DNA of 64,000 nucleotides from Candidatus Magnetomicrobium cryptolimnococcus. Its GTDB lineage: Bacteria > Nitrospirota > Thermodesulfovibrionia > Thermodesulfovibrionales > Magnetobacteriaceae. Each line of letters opens with the position of its first letter. Position 1 is the stretch's first letter. The notes beneath the pieces were generated by a model. It was given only the letters and a program-made list of their open reading frames with translations. It had not been told where the DNA came from and ran no database searches. The stretch covers positions 88,888 through 152,887 of the forward strand of contig JAGYWI010000005.1 in NCBI GenBank assembly GCA_018606805.1, in the 5' to 3' direction. Position numbers and translations under genes: made by a program. Shown in pieces: positions 38,597 through 47,741 of the stretch.

Positions 38597-38758
38597 TCAG
38601 GTATTTAAGTACTTAATGGTATTGGTGTAGTCTACCTTATTATCTTTTATAGTTGCATCAATAATATTTAGATTGTCTTCTACAATAGCCCTTGTTTTAA
38701 AAGGTGTGCCACTTATGTAAAGTGTAACGGTATTGCCTATACTTATTTGCCTAAACAT
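38597..38758 (-). CDS. Short hypothetical ORF (53 aa)
   Basis: A 53-codon reading frame begins with ATG at 38758, four bases after the stop of the enoyl-CoA hydratase gene, and ends with TGA at 38597. The product begins MFRQISIGNTVTLYISG and has a beta-strand-like pattern of alternating hydrophobic residues. I recognise no family, and no good ribosome-binding site is visible, though coupling to the upstream stop is possible. It may be a truncated remnant. Confidence 0.35.
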   Translation of the reverse strand: MFRQISIGNTVTLYISGTPFKTRAIVEDNLNIIDATIKDNKVDYTNTIKYLNT

Positions 38759-38762
38759 TTTT

Positions 38763-39545
38763 CTACTGTCTTTCTCTAAATTTAGGTGGTCTTTTTTCTA
38801 AAAAAGCGTAAATCCCCTCTTTATGGTCTTTATGGCGAAATAGCTCTGAAAAACTGTTTATTTCCACATCATAACCATTAACTCCATCATTGTAAAAACT
38901 ATTTACACAATTAATTATAGAAGATATAGCAATAGCTGATTTCTTTTTAATATCCGTTGCAATACTTAAGCACCTATCTATTAACAGATTGGCTTCTACC
39001 GTATCATTTAAAATACCAATTGATTTGGCGTAATCTGCCCCTATAATGCCTCCAGACATAATCATCTCAAATGCCCTAAAGCGCCCAATAAGCCTTGTAA
39101 GTCTCTGTGTGCCTCCAAAACCGGGAATCAGTGCAAGATTAACCTCTGGTAAGCCTAGTTTAGCCTCCTTTGAGGCAACTAATAAGTGACAGCTTATGGC
39201 AAGTTCAAGCCCACCGCCAAGGGCATATCCATTAATTGCACCAATTACTGGTTTTGGACATTCCTCAATACTCTTAAAAACCCTATGCCCAAGCTCACTA
39301 ATTTCTCTTGCCTCCTGCCAAGTAATGTCCTTAAATTCGGTAACATCTGCACCTACTGAAAAATGTTTTCCAAACCCTGTTATGACTATTACACTTATTT
39401 GTTGTTGTTCAGATGCCTCTTTAAAGACCACATGCAATTCATTTAGCGTATCTTTATTTAATGAATTTAAATTAGAGGGACGATTAATATAAATAATTAA
39501 AATGTCCTCTTCTTTTTTTTCTAAAAGTAGATTTTTATAATTCAT
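38763..39545 (-). CDS. Enoyl-CoA hydratase/isomerase family protein
   Basis: The 260-residue crotonase-fold protein has the oxyanion-hole segments VSVGADVTEFKDI and GAINGYALGGGLELAISCHL, and the region LGLPEVNLALIPGFGGTQRL. It has the catalytic glutamate of true hydratases in LPEVNL. The first catalytic glutamate position (GGGLELA) is also acidic. It probably hydrates 2-enoyl-CoA thioesters in fatty-acid or aromatic-acid breakdown, but no other beta-oxidation genes are near. The ATG has no Shine-Dalgarno and comes 6 bases after the stop of a small upstream ORF, so translation may be coupled. Confidence 0.88.
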   Translation of the reverse strand: MNYKNLLLEKKEEDILIIYINRPSNLNSLNKDTLNELHVVFKEASEQQQISVIVITGFGKHFSVGADVTEFKDITWQEAREISELGHRVFKSIEECPKPVIGAINGYALGGGLELAISCHLLVASKEAKLGLPEVNLALIPGFGGTQRLTRLIGRFRAFEMIMSGGIIGADYAKSIGILNDTVEANLLIDRCLSIATDIKKKSAIAISSIINCVNSFYNDGVNGYDVEINSFSELFRHKDHKEGIYAFLEKRPPKFRERQ

Positions 39546-39551
39546 ATATTT

Positions 39552-39689
39552 TTAATATACAGATTTTACTTTCTCCCATTCTACGTATGTTGCATTTTTA
39601 TTTAATTCCCAATCTTTATCTGCCTCCTGTATATCCTTCAATGCACTTTTATTAGAGATTAAATCTATTGTCTCTATTAATACTGCCAT
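39552..39689 (-). CDS. Small hypothetical ORF (45 aa), possibly the 3' part of a split gene
   Basis: A 45-codon frame (MAVLIETIDLISNKSAL to VEWEKVKSVY) ends 6 bases before the enoyl-CoA hydratase start. The same frame is open upstream to a GTG that overlaps the next small ORF. Together the two read like a small antitoxin-type protein split by a one-base shift. I cannot name a family. Confidence 0.35.
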   Translation of the reverse strand: MAVLIETIDLISNKSALKDIQEADKDWELNKNATYVEWEKVKSVY

Positions 39690-39693
39690 TTCT

Positions 39694-39783
39694 TTAATAT
39701 AAATATTCACGTACTGTATCTCTTATAAGAGCTTTAAACTCTTCTACCGTTATATCCGAAATATTTATCGGTTTATTATCCAT
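39694..39783 (-). CDS. Small hypothetical ORF (29 aa), antitoxin-like N-terminus
   Basis: This 29-codon frame begins MDNKPINISDITVEEFKALI and continues to REYLY before a stop. The segment resembles the start of short helical antitoxin-like proteins (S-D-x-T-V-E-E-F-K-x-L-I-R). A +1 shift at the end would join it to the downstream 45-codon frame. It is probably a decayed or frameshifted gene; the evidence is weak. Confidence 0.3.
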   Translation of the reverse strand: MDNKPINISDITVEEFKALIRDTVREYLY

Positions 39784-39855
39784 TGATACTTTCCTTATCA
39801 GATAACTCAATTTAGTATTTTAACAACATCAAAAGCTGCTCTTTATCAAACTGCT

Positions 39856-39904
39856 GGTAGTCCTAAAAAGATAGCACTAAAAATATTATTAATTTAGGAC
39901 TACC
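39856..39904. terminator. 12-bp inverted repeat after slipin gene
   Basis: A perfect 12-bp inverted repeat (GGTAGTCCTAAA / TTTAGGACTACC) with a 25-base loop lies just past the slipin stop codon. There is no T-run on the minus strand, so it may be an mRNA-stabilising hairpin or a repeat and not a classic terminator. A related GGTAGTCCT sequence occurs at 36412. Confidence 0.4.
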
Positions 39905-39918
39905 TGTTTGTCTTCTGA

Positions 39919-40674
39919 CTACTTCTTTATTGCATTATAGGCATCAATAAATGGTTTAATAAGGTCAATTGGCAAAGGAAAGATAATTGTAGAATTTTTC
40001 TCAGTTGCTATCTCGCCAAGGGTTTGTAAATATCTCAACTGTAAGGCTGACGGCTCAGATGCTATAATCTTAGCAGCATCAGCAAGTTTTTGAGCTGCCT
40101 GATGCTCACCGTCGGCATGGATTATTTTAGCGCGTCTTTCTCTGTCGGCTTCTGCCTGCCTTGCCATAGCCCTTTGCATTTCAGTCGGTAGGTCTACATT
40201 TTTGGTTTCAACCGACGTTACCTTAATTCCCCACGGCTCCGTTTGCTTGTCAATTATCCTTTGAAGCTCATCATTAATAGCATCCCTTTTAGATAATAAA
40301 TCATCCAAGTGGCTTTGTCCAAGCACACTCCTTAGCGTTGTCTGAGCAATCTGGCTTGTAGCAAAATAAAAATCCTCTATCTCCGTTACTGCCGCTATCG
40401 GGGACATTACCTTAAAATACACAACAGCATTTACCTTTACCGTAACATTGTCCATTGTAATTATATCCTGAGAGGGAACATCCATAGTGATTGTCCTAAG
40501 ACTTACTTTAATCATTTTTTCTACTATCGGTATAATAAGCACTAAGCCAGGTCCCCTTACAGGCGTAACCCTTCCAAGTCGAAAAACGACCCCCCTTTCG
40601 TATTCATTTAGTATCTTTATAGAGCTTATTAAAAAAAATACCACAAACCCACCAATCACATACATGTAGTCCAT
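39919..40674 (-). CDS. Slipin (SPFH/stomatin/band 7) family protein
   Basis: The 251-residue protein has one N-terminal membrane segment, then the SPFH domain: [58 protein letters not shown] and [16 protein letters not shown]. It ends with a helical [20 protein letters not shown] stretch. Bacterial slipins form oligomeric membrane scaffolds and typically pair with NfeD, which is encoded 14 bases upstream. A GGGAGG site supports the ATG. Confidence 0.93.
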   Translation of the reverse strand: MDYMYVIGGFVVFFLISSIKILNEYERGVVFRLGRVTPVRGPGLVLIIPIVEKMIKVSLRTITMDVPSQDIITMDNVTVKVNAVVYFKVMSPIAAVTEIEDFYFATSQIAQTTLRSVLGQSHLDDLLSKRDAINDELQRIIDKQTEPWGIKVTSVETKNVDLPTEMQRAMARQAEADRERRAKIIHADGEHQAAQKLADAAKIIASEPSALQLRYLQTLGEIATEKNSTIIFPLPIDLIKPFIDAYNAIKK

Positions 40675-40688
40675 ACACTATCCTCCCT

Positions 40689-41996
40689 TTATTTCAATTG
40701 TTTCAGGCTAACCTGCACCTTCATACCAACTACCTCATCAACAACGACCTCCTGCCCTTTTTCTATAGATTGGTTACACTTAGCACTCCAAATCTCCCCA
40801 TGAACAAAAACTAATCCCTCATTATCTTTATTTATATTAGTCCTCGCCACACCTGTCATCCCAATAAGCCCCTCTTTGCCCGTAACAGGTTTTTTCTTCC
40901 ATGAACTATACACCATTGCCACTATCACAATAAAAAATACCGCAGTTAAAATCACCGTAACTATAACCAAAGAAATGGACAATTTTATATAAGGTGAACC
41001 TACATCAAAAAGCATCAACGAACCTATCGTCATAGAAATTATCCCCCCGATAGTTAACACTCCATAAGATACAATCAGTGCTTCAAGTATAAAAAGTACT
41101 ATGCCAAGCACTAATAGTAACAAACCGGCATAATTAACTGGCATGGTTTGTAGCGCATAAAAACCGAGTATTAAAGAAATAGAGCCAATTACACCAGGTA
41201 ATATAGCACCGGGGGTTGCAAGTTCAAAAAATATACCATAAAATCCAATTATTAATAACATGTAAGCAATGTTTGGCTCAGAAATAAGATTCAATAGTGA
41301 TAGACGCAAACCCATTTCCTCTTTTATAATGGTGGCATCAGAAGTATTAATTCTCTTATCAACTCCAGCAATATTTACAGTCTTACCGTTTATCTTATTA
41401 AGCAAATCTTGTAAGCTTTCTGCCCTGTAATCAATCACATTTAAATGCAGCGCCTCAGTATCCGTAACTGAAACACTATTAATTACACTGCTTTTTGCCC
41501 ATTCAACATTCCTACCCCTTTTTTCAGCTATAGATTTAATGTATGCCACAGCATCGTTTGTAACCTTTGCAACCATATTGTTATCCGCAGCCTGTCCACT
41601 TATATTAACAGGATGTGCTGCTCCAATATTAGTGCCAGGTGCCATAGCTGCCACATGTGCCGACATCGTAATAAACACCCCGGCAGAGGCAGCCCGCGCC
41701 CCAGAAGGCGATACATACACAACAACAGGCACATTGCTTTGATTTATGGCCTTTACTATTGTCCTCATTGACGTATCAAGCCCACCAGGAGTATCTAACT
41801 CTATGACTATCGCTTCATAGTGATTACTATCTTTTACCTTTTCAATTTTTTTTTCAATAAACTCAGCAGAAACAGGATTTATCGCCCCTGCCACTTTTAT
41901 AACCAAAACCTCGCTCCTACCCGCGCTATAAAGCAGAGCATATCCCCACAAAAAAATACACACCATTATAAATAAAACGTACCTAACTCTCAACAT
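40689..41996 (-). CDS. NfeD-family membrane-bound serine protease (long form)
   Basis: NfeD long forms combine a ClpP-like protease domain with membrane helices and an OB-fold tail and act with a partner slipin. From the ATG at 41996 the protein has 435 residues. A signal segment (residues about 5-22) precedes the protease domain with IELDTPGGLDTSMR, the nucleophile region YVSPSGARAASAGVFI and the lysine-bearing AHPVN region. Four to five membrane helices and a C-terminal OB-like domain (GLIGMTGVART, GEIWSAKCNQSIEKGQEV) follow. An upstream in-frame extension exists, but it would place the signal segment internally. The chosen ATG has a TATAAT 6 bases ahead, suggesting leaderless mRNA. Confidence 0.9.
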   Translation of the reverse strand: MLRVRYVLFIMVCIFLWGYALLYSAGRSEVLVIKVAGAINPVSAEFIEKKIEKVKDSNHYEAIVIELDTPGGLDTSMRTIVKAINQSNVPVVVYVSPSGARAASAGVFITMSAHVAAMAPGTNIGAAHPVNISGQAADNNMVAKVTNDAVAYIKSIAEKRGRNVEWAKSSVINSVSVTDTEALHLNVIDYRAESLQDLLNKINGKTVNIAGVDKRINTSDATIIKEEMGLRLSLLNLISEPNIAYMLLIIGFYGIFFELATPGAILPGVIGSISLILGFYALQTMPVNYAGLLLLVLGIVLFILEALIVSYGVLTIGGIISMTIGSLMLFDVGSPYIKLSISLVIVTVILTAVFFIVIVAMVYSSWKKKPVTGKEGLIGMTGVARTNINKDNEGLVFVHGEIWSAKCNQSIEKGQEVVVDEVVGMKVQVSLKQLK

Positions 41997-42002
41997 AATA
42001 TA

Positions 42003-42008
42003 ATTATA
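42003..42008 (-). promoter_or_regulatory. -10 box placed for leaderless transcription of nfeD-slipin
   Basis: TATAAT on the minus strand ends exactly 6 bases before the nfeD ATG at 41996 and no ribosome-binding site is present. A good -35 box is not evident. It is listed because the same spacing recurs at other genes here. Confidence 0.45.
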
Positions 42009-42089
42009 ACTTTTTTCAAGGTTTGAAAGAAAGATAAAAACGAACTTAATCTTATATATTAATCTTACTATATGTACTAGCTTGCAACA

Positions 42090-42130
42090 TATAGCGCATT
42101 TCGATTTAATAGATAACAAAAATTAAGGGC
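42090..42130 (+). repeat. Left boundary repeat of the type I restriction locus
   Basis: This stretch matches 49709-49748 over its whole length (about 36 of 40 positions with one gap). It begins with the same end as the MITE-like element at 35534 (TATAGCGCATTTCGA). Both boundary copies lie in the same orientation on the plus strand, enclosing hsdR, the transposase, hsdS, HEPN and hsdM. Confidence 0.7.
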
Positions 42131-42154
42131 TTGCCCCTATGTTTGCCCCTACGT

Positions 42155-42177
42155 AACGGATGTTGGCTAACAATTTT
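42155..42177 (+). repeat. 23-bp dispersed repeat, copy 1
   Basis: A 23-base sequence beginning AACGGATGTTGGCTAAC is repeated exactly at 63880-63902. In both places it follows a degenerate REP (GCCCCTA or CGAACCTA type). It may be part of a larger dispersed element. Confidence 0.6.
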
Positions 42178-42266
42178 GTATAAATTTTAAAATAATATAT
42201 ATAAATCAATACTTTATATCATTTTTTTATGATTGTAGGTAGACACTATTGCAACTCTTAAGGCTA

Positions 42267-45200
42267 CTATAAACGATTGAGTTCATCAGCTATAAGCTCT
42301 GCTTGCTTCAACACATTCTCGGTCGCTATCAATTGCATATCTGGCGGATAACCATAACGATTCAAAATCCTTTTTACATCTCGGCGTAGCCTTGCCCTAA
42401 CATTTTCTTTAAGTGTCCAGTCAATTGTAGCATTTCCTTTTACACTGTTGAAAACTTCAATAGCTATTACTGCTAATTGCTTATCTCCTAAGACCTCTTT
42501 AGCGCTATCATTATTAGCCAATGCGTCATAAAAGGCAAGCTCACCCTCGCTAAGATTTAATGCCTCTCCTCGTTTATCTGATTGTCGGATATCCTTGGCT
42601 ATATTGATTAGCTCTTCAATTACTTGTGCTGTTGTAAGTAGGTTGTTTTGATATTTTTTAATAGCATTTTCAAGCATTTCGGATAATTTCTTGCTTTGAA
42701 TAAAATTTTTTCTTTTTCTTATTTTTATTTCATCATTTAAAATCTTCTTTAAAAGCTCCATGGCTATATTTTTTCGCTCCAGATGCTTTACTTCTTCCAA
42801 AAACTCATCGGATAAGATAGAAATATCAGGTTTATCAATACCGGCTGAGTCAAAAATATCAATAATTCCTTCAGATACAATAGCCTTGTCTATTATTTGT
42901 TTAATAGCGGTTTCCATTTCAGCATCGGATTTTCCAGTTCCTATTGGTTCAAACTTTGTTAATCGCACTTTGACAGCTTGAAAAAACCCAACCTCATCTT
43001 TTATTGCCATTGCCTTTAGATTTGGAACGGACAAGGCAAATGCCTTAGATAATAAAATTACCTCTCTTACAAAGCGTTCTTTTAGGGTTTCTTTATTGGA
43101 AATGCCTTTTTCTTCATTTGATTTTTCTAGTATAAATTCCTGCGCTTCAAGAATAATGGTAAGTTTCTGTCGTGTATCGGCTAAAAAGTATTTTTTGTAA
43201 TCAAAGCCGTTAAACATTTGCTCAACGATTTCAAATTTTTCTAACATTGCCATAACCGCTTCGTCTTGCTCAAGGGTAGGCGCACCGTTTCCACCGCTGG
43301 CGGTATAAGTTGCAAGGGCACTCTTTAAGTCAGAAGCAATACCGATATAATCAACAATTAAACCTCCCGGTTTGTCTTTAAATACTCTATTGACGCGTGC
43401 TATGGCTTGCATAAGATTATGCCCGCGCATTGGTTTATCAACATACATTGTATGCAAGCATGGCACGTCAAAACCAGTAAGCCACATATCACGCACAATA
43501 ACCAGCCTTAAAGCATCGTCTTCATCCTTAAAGCGTTCACCAAGCACCTTGCGGTCTTGTTTTGTTGTGTTATGAATTTGCCAATTTACCGGATCAGACG
43601 ATGATGAAGTCATCACAACCTTAATCACACCTTTTGTCAAATCTTCATTATGCCACTCAGGATGAAGTTTTATTATCTCCTCGTAAAGCTCAACAGCGAT
43701 CCTTCGGCTCATACAAATAATCATACCTTTGCCAAAAAATACCTCACTCCGTTTATCAAAATGTGTAATAATGTCGGCCGCAACGACTTTTAATCTGTCC
43801 TTGTGTCCAACAATCGCTTCTAACTGAGCCCATTTAGCCTTAGCCTTTTCTTTAGCCCTTGATTCTTCCCCTTCGGTAATTGATTCTACTTCTTCATCAA
43901 GTTTAACGGCTTCATCCGGTTTTAGGTGAACTTTGGCAAGTCTCGATTCATAGTAAATGGAAACAGTAGCCCCGTCTTTTACAGATTGGGCTATGTCATA
44001 CACATCAACGTAACTGCCAAAAACAGCCGGCGTTGAGGCGTCTTCTTTTTCAATTGGCGTTCCCGTAAAGCCAATAAACGAGGCATTAGGTAAGGCATCA
44101 CGCAAGTACTTGGCAAAACCGTATTTAGTGTAAATCTCACCATCCTTTTCTCTTACTTTTGCACCAAAACCATATTGACTGCGATGGGCTTCATCGGCGA
44201 TGACAACAATATTTTTTCTTTCTGACAATAAATCAAATTTGGACACACCATCTTCAGGAAAAAATTTTTGTATAGTTGTAAATATGATTCCACCGCCGGC
44301 AACACGCAAAAGCTCCTTTAAGTTTTTTTTGCTTTCTGCTTGCACGGGTTCTTGTCTTAATAATTGCTTGCAACCTGCAAAGGTATCAAAAAGCTGGTCA
44401 TCAAGATCATTTCTATCAGTAATCACAACAATAGTTGGATTATTTAATGTTAAAACCGTTTTACCCACGTAAAAAACCATTGAAAGCGACTTACCGCTTC
44501 CTTGCGTATGCCAAACGACACCGGCTTTTCTGTCGCCGTGCTCGCTACTAGCTTGCAAGGTCTTTTCAATTGCTTTATTTACTGCAAAATATTGATGATA
44601 CGCTGCTATTTTTTTAATAGTTGCAATAGAAAATAAACCAGTCTTTGGGTTTTCCTTTTTGTTCTTTTCAAAAATAATAAAATGTCGAACTAAGTCAAGT
44701 AAAACCTCTTTTTTAAGCATCCCTTTAATTAAGGTCTCAATTTGTGGTATTGTAGGCGAGTCTTCTTTTATCCCATCAACGCTTTTCCATGCCATAAATC
44801 GCGAAATATCAGATGAAATTGTTCCTGCCTTAGCGTCCAAGCCATCGGAGGCAACCAGCACAACGTTATAGTAAAAAACCGATGGAATAGCATTTTTGTA
44901 ATTTTGGAGCTGCGTAAATGCTTTGTGAACTGTGGCATTTTCATCAGTTGGATTTTTGAGTTCTACTACCACCAAAGGTAAACCGTTTACAAACAAAACT
45001 AAATCTATCCTCTTATTGACGTTGTTTTCAATTACCGTAAATTGATTGCAAACCAAAAATTCATTATTATATGGATTTTCAAAATCCACCAAACGTACTT
45101 TATCACCCCTGATACCATCCGCCCCCATAAGTTCAACCTCTATGCCTTCGGTAAGCAAACGATGAAATGCCTCGTTGTTATCTATTAGGTTTTGGCTGGG

Positions 45201-45413
45201 TAAATTCAAGGTTTGGCGCAAGGCTTGTTCTTTGGCTTCTTCAGAGATAGAAGGATTAAGTTTGTCAATTGCATACTTTAAGCGAGTTTTTAAAACTACC
45301 TCGCTTAAATCCGTACGCCCTGCTTCCTGCTCAGGCGATAAATACTGCCAGCCCTGATTTTGCAGTAACTCAATGACAAATTCTTCAATTGTTGATTCAA
45401 ATATTTTAGTCAT
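42267..45413 (-). CDS. hsdR: Type I restriction enzyme, R subunit (HsdR)
   Basis: HsdR is the ATP-driven translocase and nuclease of a type I restriction complex. From the ATG at 45413 the protein has 1048 residues. The N-terminal nuclease domain has an acidic residue in [10 protein letters not shown] followed by VVVELKNP (D...E-x-K). The helicase core has [44 protein letters not shown] and later [19 protein letters not shown]. The C-terminal helical region that binds the methylase follows. All main motifs are intact. A possible 12-codon extension to 45449 is unlikely, because a TTGGGA-17-TATAAT promoter lies there. The transposase gene now separates it from hsdS. Confidence 0.94.
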   Translation of the reverse strand: MTKIFESTIEEFVIELLQNQGWQYLSPEQEAGRTDLSEVVLKTRLKYAIDKLNPSISEEAKEQALRQTLNLPSQNLIDNNEAFHRLLTEGIEVELMGADGIRGDKVRLVDFENPYNNEFLVCNQFTVIENNVNKRIDLVLFVNGLPLVVVELKNPTDENATVHKAFTQLQNYKNAIPSVFYYNVVLVASDGLDAKAGTISSDISRFMAWKSVDGIKEDSPTIPQIETLIKGMLKKEVLLDLVRHFIIFEKNKKENPKTGLFSIATIKKIAAYHQYFAVNKAIEKTLQASSEHGDRKAGVVWHTQGSGKSLSMVFYVGKTVLTLNNPTIVVITDRNDLDDQLFDTFAGCKQLLRQEPVQAESKKNLKELLRVAGGGIIFTTIQKFFPEDGVSKFDLLSERKNIVVIADEAHRSQYGFGAKVREKDGEIYTKYGFAKYLRDALPNASFIGFTGTPIEKEDASTPAVFGSYVDVYDIAQSVKDGATVSIYYESRLAKVHLKPDEAVKLDEEVESITEGEESRAKEKAKAKWAQLEAIVGHKDRLKVVAADIITHFDKRSEVFFGKGMIICMSRRIAVELYEEIIKLHPEWHNEDLTKGVIKVVMTSSSSDPVNWQIHNTTKQDRKVLGERFKDEDDALRLVIVRDMWLTGFDVPCLHTMYVDKPMRGHNLMQAIARVNRVFKDKPGGLIVDYIGIASDLKSALATYTASGGNGAPTLEQDEAVMAMLEKFEIVEQMFNGFDYKKYFLADTRQKLTIILEAQEFILEKSNEEKGISNKETLKERFVREVILLSKAFALSVPNLKAMAIKDEVGFFQAVKVRLTKFEPIGTGKSDAEMETAIKQIIDKAIVSEGIIDIFDSAGIDKPDISILSDEFLEEVKHLERKNIAMELLKKILNDEIKIRKRKNFIQSKKLSEMLENAIKKYQNNLLTTAQVIEELINIAKDIRQSDKRGEALNLSEGELAFYDALANNDSAKEVLGDKQLAVIAIEVFNSVKGNATIDWTLKENVRARLRRDVKRILNRYGYPPDMQLIATENVLKQAELIADELNRL

Positions 45414-45420
45414 AAATTTT

Positions 45421-45449
45421 ATTATACAAATAGTGTATCGGTTTCCCAA
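45421..45449 (-). promoter_or_regulatory. Promoter for leaderless hsdR inside the transposase 3' end
   Basis: TTGGGA (45449-45444), a 17-base spacer and TATAAT (45426-45421) point at hsdR. The -10 box ends 7 bases before the ATG at 45413, predicting transcription from the start codon. The promoter overlaps the last codons of the transposase gene, so hsdR can be expressed independently of the hsdM-hsdS transcript. Confidence 0.6.
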
Positions 45450-45994
45450 TTATATGGATTATTGATAATATATTCACGTATGCTATTTAATTCTTCTTCG
45501 TTACGAATAATATGTTCATAATAGTTACGTTGCCATACTGAGTTTTCAAAGGGCGGATATTTACTATACTTTACCCCACGGATATATTTGTTGGTAGTCA
45601 TGGTCTTAAACCATTGTATCATCTTTTGTATTCCCGTAGGGGCGAACCTATGTGTTCGCCCTTTTTCTGCCTTTTTATTTTCTGCCTTTTTAACTGTAGG
45701 GCAGACACATAGGTCTGCCCCTACAAGTACAATGTGGATAATTCCGTGCAAATGATTTGGCATAATAATATGTTCATCTAATTTGATATTTGGAAATTTG
45801 TGTTCCAATTCGAACCACCATTTCTGGAGCATTTCACCGGCACAATTTAATATCATTCTTTGTTCTTTAATATTTCCAAACAAACATTCTTTGTTTTGCG
45901 AACAAATAGTTATAAAATAGGCATTGTTTTGCGAATAATCATATCCCTTCAAGCGTAGTGAGCGACGACGATGTTCCTGTGTGTCAGATTTCAT
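45422..45994 (-). CDS. REP-associated tyrosine transposase (RAYT, Y1/IS200-like) containing an in-frame REP pair
   Basis: RAYTs are single-copy HUH nucleases that bind and move REP palindromes. From the ATG at 45994 the protein has 190 residues. The N-terminal [23 protein letters not shown] is typical (shown only to locate the family), the HUH motif is in MPNHLHGI, and the catalytic tyrosine is expected in the C-terminal [13 protein letters not shown] helix. Between them, the residues [10 protein letters not shown]...[10 protein letters not shown] are encoded by two inverted REP palindromes (45636-45724), so the gene carries its own substrate in frame. It is inserted between hsdS and hsdR. 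Confidence 0.88.
   Translation of the reverse strand: MKSDTQEHRRRSLRLKGYDYSQNNAYFITICSQNKECLFGNIKEQRMILNCAGEMLQKWWFELEHKFPNIKLDEHIIMPNHLHGIIHIVLVGADLCVCPTVKKAENKKAEKGRTHRFAPTGIQKMIQWFKTMTTNKYIRGVKYSKYPPFENSVWQRNYYEHIIRNEEELNSIREYIINNPYNWETDTLFV
45636..45742. repeat. BIME-like inverted REP pair, copy A (inside transposase gene)
   Basis: A REP hairpin (GGGCGAAC/GTTCGCCC) and an oppositely oriented one (GGGCAGAC/GTCTGCCC) lie about 45 bases apart, each ending in the shared GTAGGGGC edge. The whole 107-base block is identical, as far as I can compare by eye, to 46103-46209. Confidence 0.85.
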
Positions 45995-46069
45995 ATTTAA
46001 TCGTTTAACCTGCCCCTTATGGTGGATATTTACCAAATTTTACACTACATATATATTTGTTGGCAATTG

Positions 46070-46255
46070 TTATTTTAAACCTTCGCATAATTTTTTGTAT
46101 TTGTAGGGGCGAACCTATGTGTTCGCCCTTTTTCTGCCTTTTTATTTTCTGCCTTTTTAACTGTAGGGCAGACACATAGGTCTGCCCCTACAAGTACAAT
46201 GTGGATAATCCCATAAATATGATGTGTCTGTGTATCGTATTTCATGTTTAACTGT
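46070..46255 (-). pseudogene. Remnant of a second RAYT gene with REP pair copy B
   Basis: This stretch contains the second 107-base REP-pair block (46103-46209). The similarity to the intact transposase gene continues on both sides: toward the C-terminal part (TTTGTATT before the block) and, after a deletion, to its first codons (ATGAAATACGATACACAGACACATC-like start near 46244, truncated here). It is therefore a decayed, internally deleted copy of the transposase gene. Its start region overlaps the last codons of the hsdS fusion gene, so the hsdS stop codon lies in transposase-derived sequence. Confidence 0.7.
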
Positions 46256-47741
46256 TAAACCATTTCACACGTACCTCACCCTTCATCAATTTTGGCAAAA
46301 GTACGTCGCGGAGAGCGGAAAGGGTTTGGATTTGGCAATTGTTATTAAAAATCTTCTGTTCGATTGGTGTTATTGTTTTTTCGAATCTATCAGTGGCTTT
46401 AGAAGATGGAATTATTACCTTGATAGTAGAAAAGCTATCTTTATTTATTGCACCAAAAACCGTCCCTTCTACTTCAAAATTCTTAAAAATTTCTTTTATA
46501 GATTTTATCTTATAAAACACATAAGATTTATTTTTACTCCTAACAGCCCCAAGCCCTCTACCAATACAACACTTTTCAAACGCAACATTTATATCTCCAA
46601 CTGGAGCGCGAACACTAACTAAAACATCAAATTTTTCAGCAATTCTTTTTGGCTCGGTGGTGTAAACCCGAACTTCTGGAAATCTGTCTTGAAACTCTGC
46701 ATTACCTTGAAAAAAAATCATACCTTCACCTTTTTTATTGTAACTTGCCCCACTTGGAGACTGCCCCATTATGATCTCAAATTCATCTCCCAACCTCCCC
46801 ACTCGCCACCCTTCAGGAATTTTGCCAAGTTCAGAGTCAATCATCTTGCCGGTGGTGCCGGGGAAATTGAATTTAACAAACCATTCTTTGAAAATTGCTT
46901 GTGCGATGGCTTCCAGTGTTTTGTTTTGCTTGTGTAAAAGCTCAATCTTATCATCCAAAGATGACAACACCGCCGCAATTGCACGTTGTTCGGGAAAGGA
47001 AGGAAGTTCAACTCTTAGACTCCGCATAATAGTTGCCGAAGCTTCGCTAAAAGTTGATCCAGGTGACAATTTGTCGATATATTTTGCATTATTTCGTAAC
47101 CAATAATAAAAAAACATATAGTGAGAATTTTCTTCATCACAAACAATATTCTTAAATCCCTGATTTGTTGTAAGCTCATTCTTTGCAATTACCACATAAC
47201 CAATTGGTGCACGAGAAGAAAATAGAATCGTATTTTTTGATAATTTTTGAGATGATGAATTCTGTAACCCTTCCTCCGTGATATTTCTTTCCCCTTTGGA
47301 AATATAAACTGACGAATAACCCGATAAGTCCTTTGGAGTAATCCATGGGATTTTGCCATCCCAATACAACTTATCTTTTGTTGATGGAGTACCTCCACTT
47401 AATACTTCCACTATCTCCCCCAGCGTCGTAATTTTCCAACCTTTCAGATAAAAAACCTGCTTAGTTTTTTCATATTCATCTTTGAAATTACCTGCTTGAA
47501 TTTCTGCTTCATCGGTCAAGTTTATTTCGTAAATAATCGGCAAATCCTCCAAATCAGACTTAAGTTTCCCTAAGATGTTTTTAGCTCCTTTTTGTAAAAC
47601 AATCGCTAAATCAATATCAGAAGCCTTTTGGAAGGTGTTCTTAGCCCTTGAACCATATATAAAAACACTTTCAACCTCAGGGATTCTTTCAAATACTCCC
47701 TTTATTAGCGCAATTTCTTTTTCTGTTAGTCCGTATTTCAT
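46248..47741 (-). CDS. hsdS: MNT nucleotidyltransferase-HsdS fusion (type I specificity subunit)
   Basis: This 497-residue protein joins two domains in one frame. Residues 1 to about 98 are a minimal nucleotidyltransferase of the HI0073/MNT antitoxin type, with G30-S31-R and S41-D42-I43-D44 in FIYGSRAKNTFQKASDIDL and an acidic third position (Glu72 in YEINLTD). From residue 101 a complete HsdS follows. It has a first target-recognition domain (GWKITTLGEIVEVLSGGTPS), the central conserved spacer FPEQRAIAAVLSSLDDKIELL, a second target-recognition domain from IPEGWRVGRLGDEFEI, and the distal repeat ITPIEQKIFNNNCQIQTL. The HEPN partner gene is directly upstream with an ATGA overlap. HsdS sets the DNA target of the methylase and nuclease. 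The nucleotidyltransferase probably modifies the HEPN protein, as MntA does to HepT. The fusion is unusual. Confidence 0.9.
   Translation of the reverse strand: MKYGLTEKEIALIKGVFERIPEVESVFIYGSRAKNTFQKASDIDLAIVLQKGAKNILGKLKSDLEDLPIIYEINLTDEAEIQAGNFKDEYEKTKQVFYLKGWKITTLGEIVEVLSGGTPSTKDKLYWDGKIPWITPKDLSGYSSVYISKGERNITEEGLQNSSSQKLSKNTILFSSRAPIGYVVIAKNELTTNQGFKNIVCDEENSHYMFFYYWLRNNAKYIDKLSPGSTFSEASATIMRSLRVELPSFPEQRAIAAVLSSLDDKIELLHKQNKTLEAIAQAIFKEWFVKFNFPGTTGKMIDSELGKIPEGWRVGRLGDEFEIIMGQSPSGASYNKKGEGMIFFQGNAEFQDRFPEVRVYTTEPKRIAEKFDVLVSVRAPVGDINVAFEKCCIGRGLGAVRSKNKSYVFYKIKSIKEIFKNFEVEGTVFGAINKDSFSTIKVIIPSSKATDRFEKTITPIEQKIFNNNCQIQTLSALRDVLLPKLMKGEVRVKWFNS

Noticed and set aside
41997..42119. N-terminal extension of NfeD upstream of 41996
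   Set aside because: It would bury the signal peptide inside the protein and lies over the predicted -10 box.
46224..46622. Plus-strand frame over the hsdS 3' end
   Set aside because: It is antisense to the intact MNT-HsdS fusion and has no recognisable domain.
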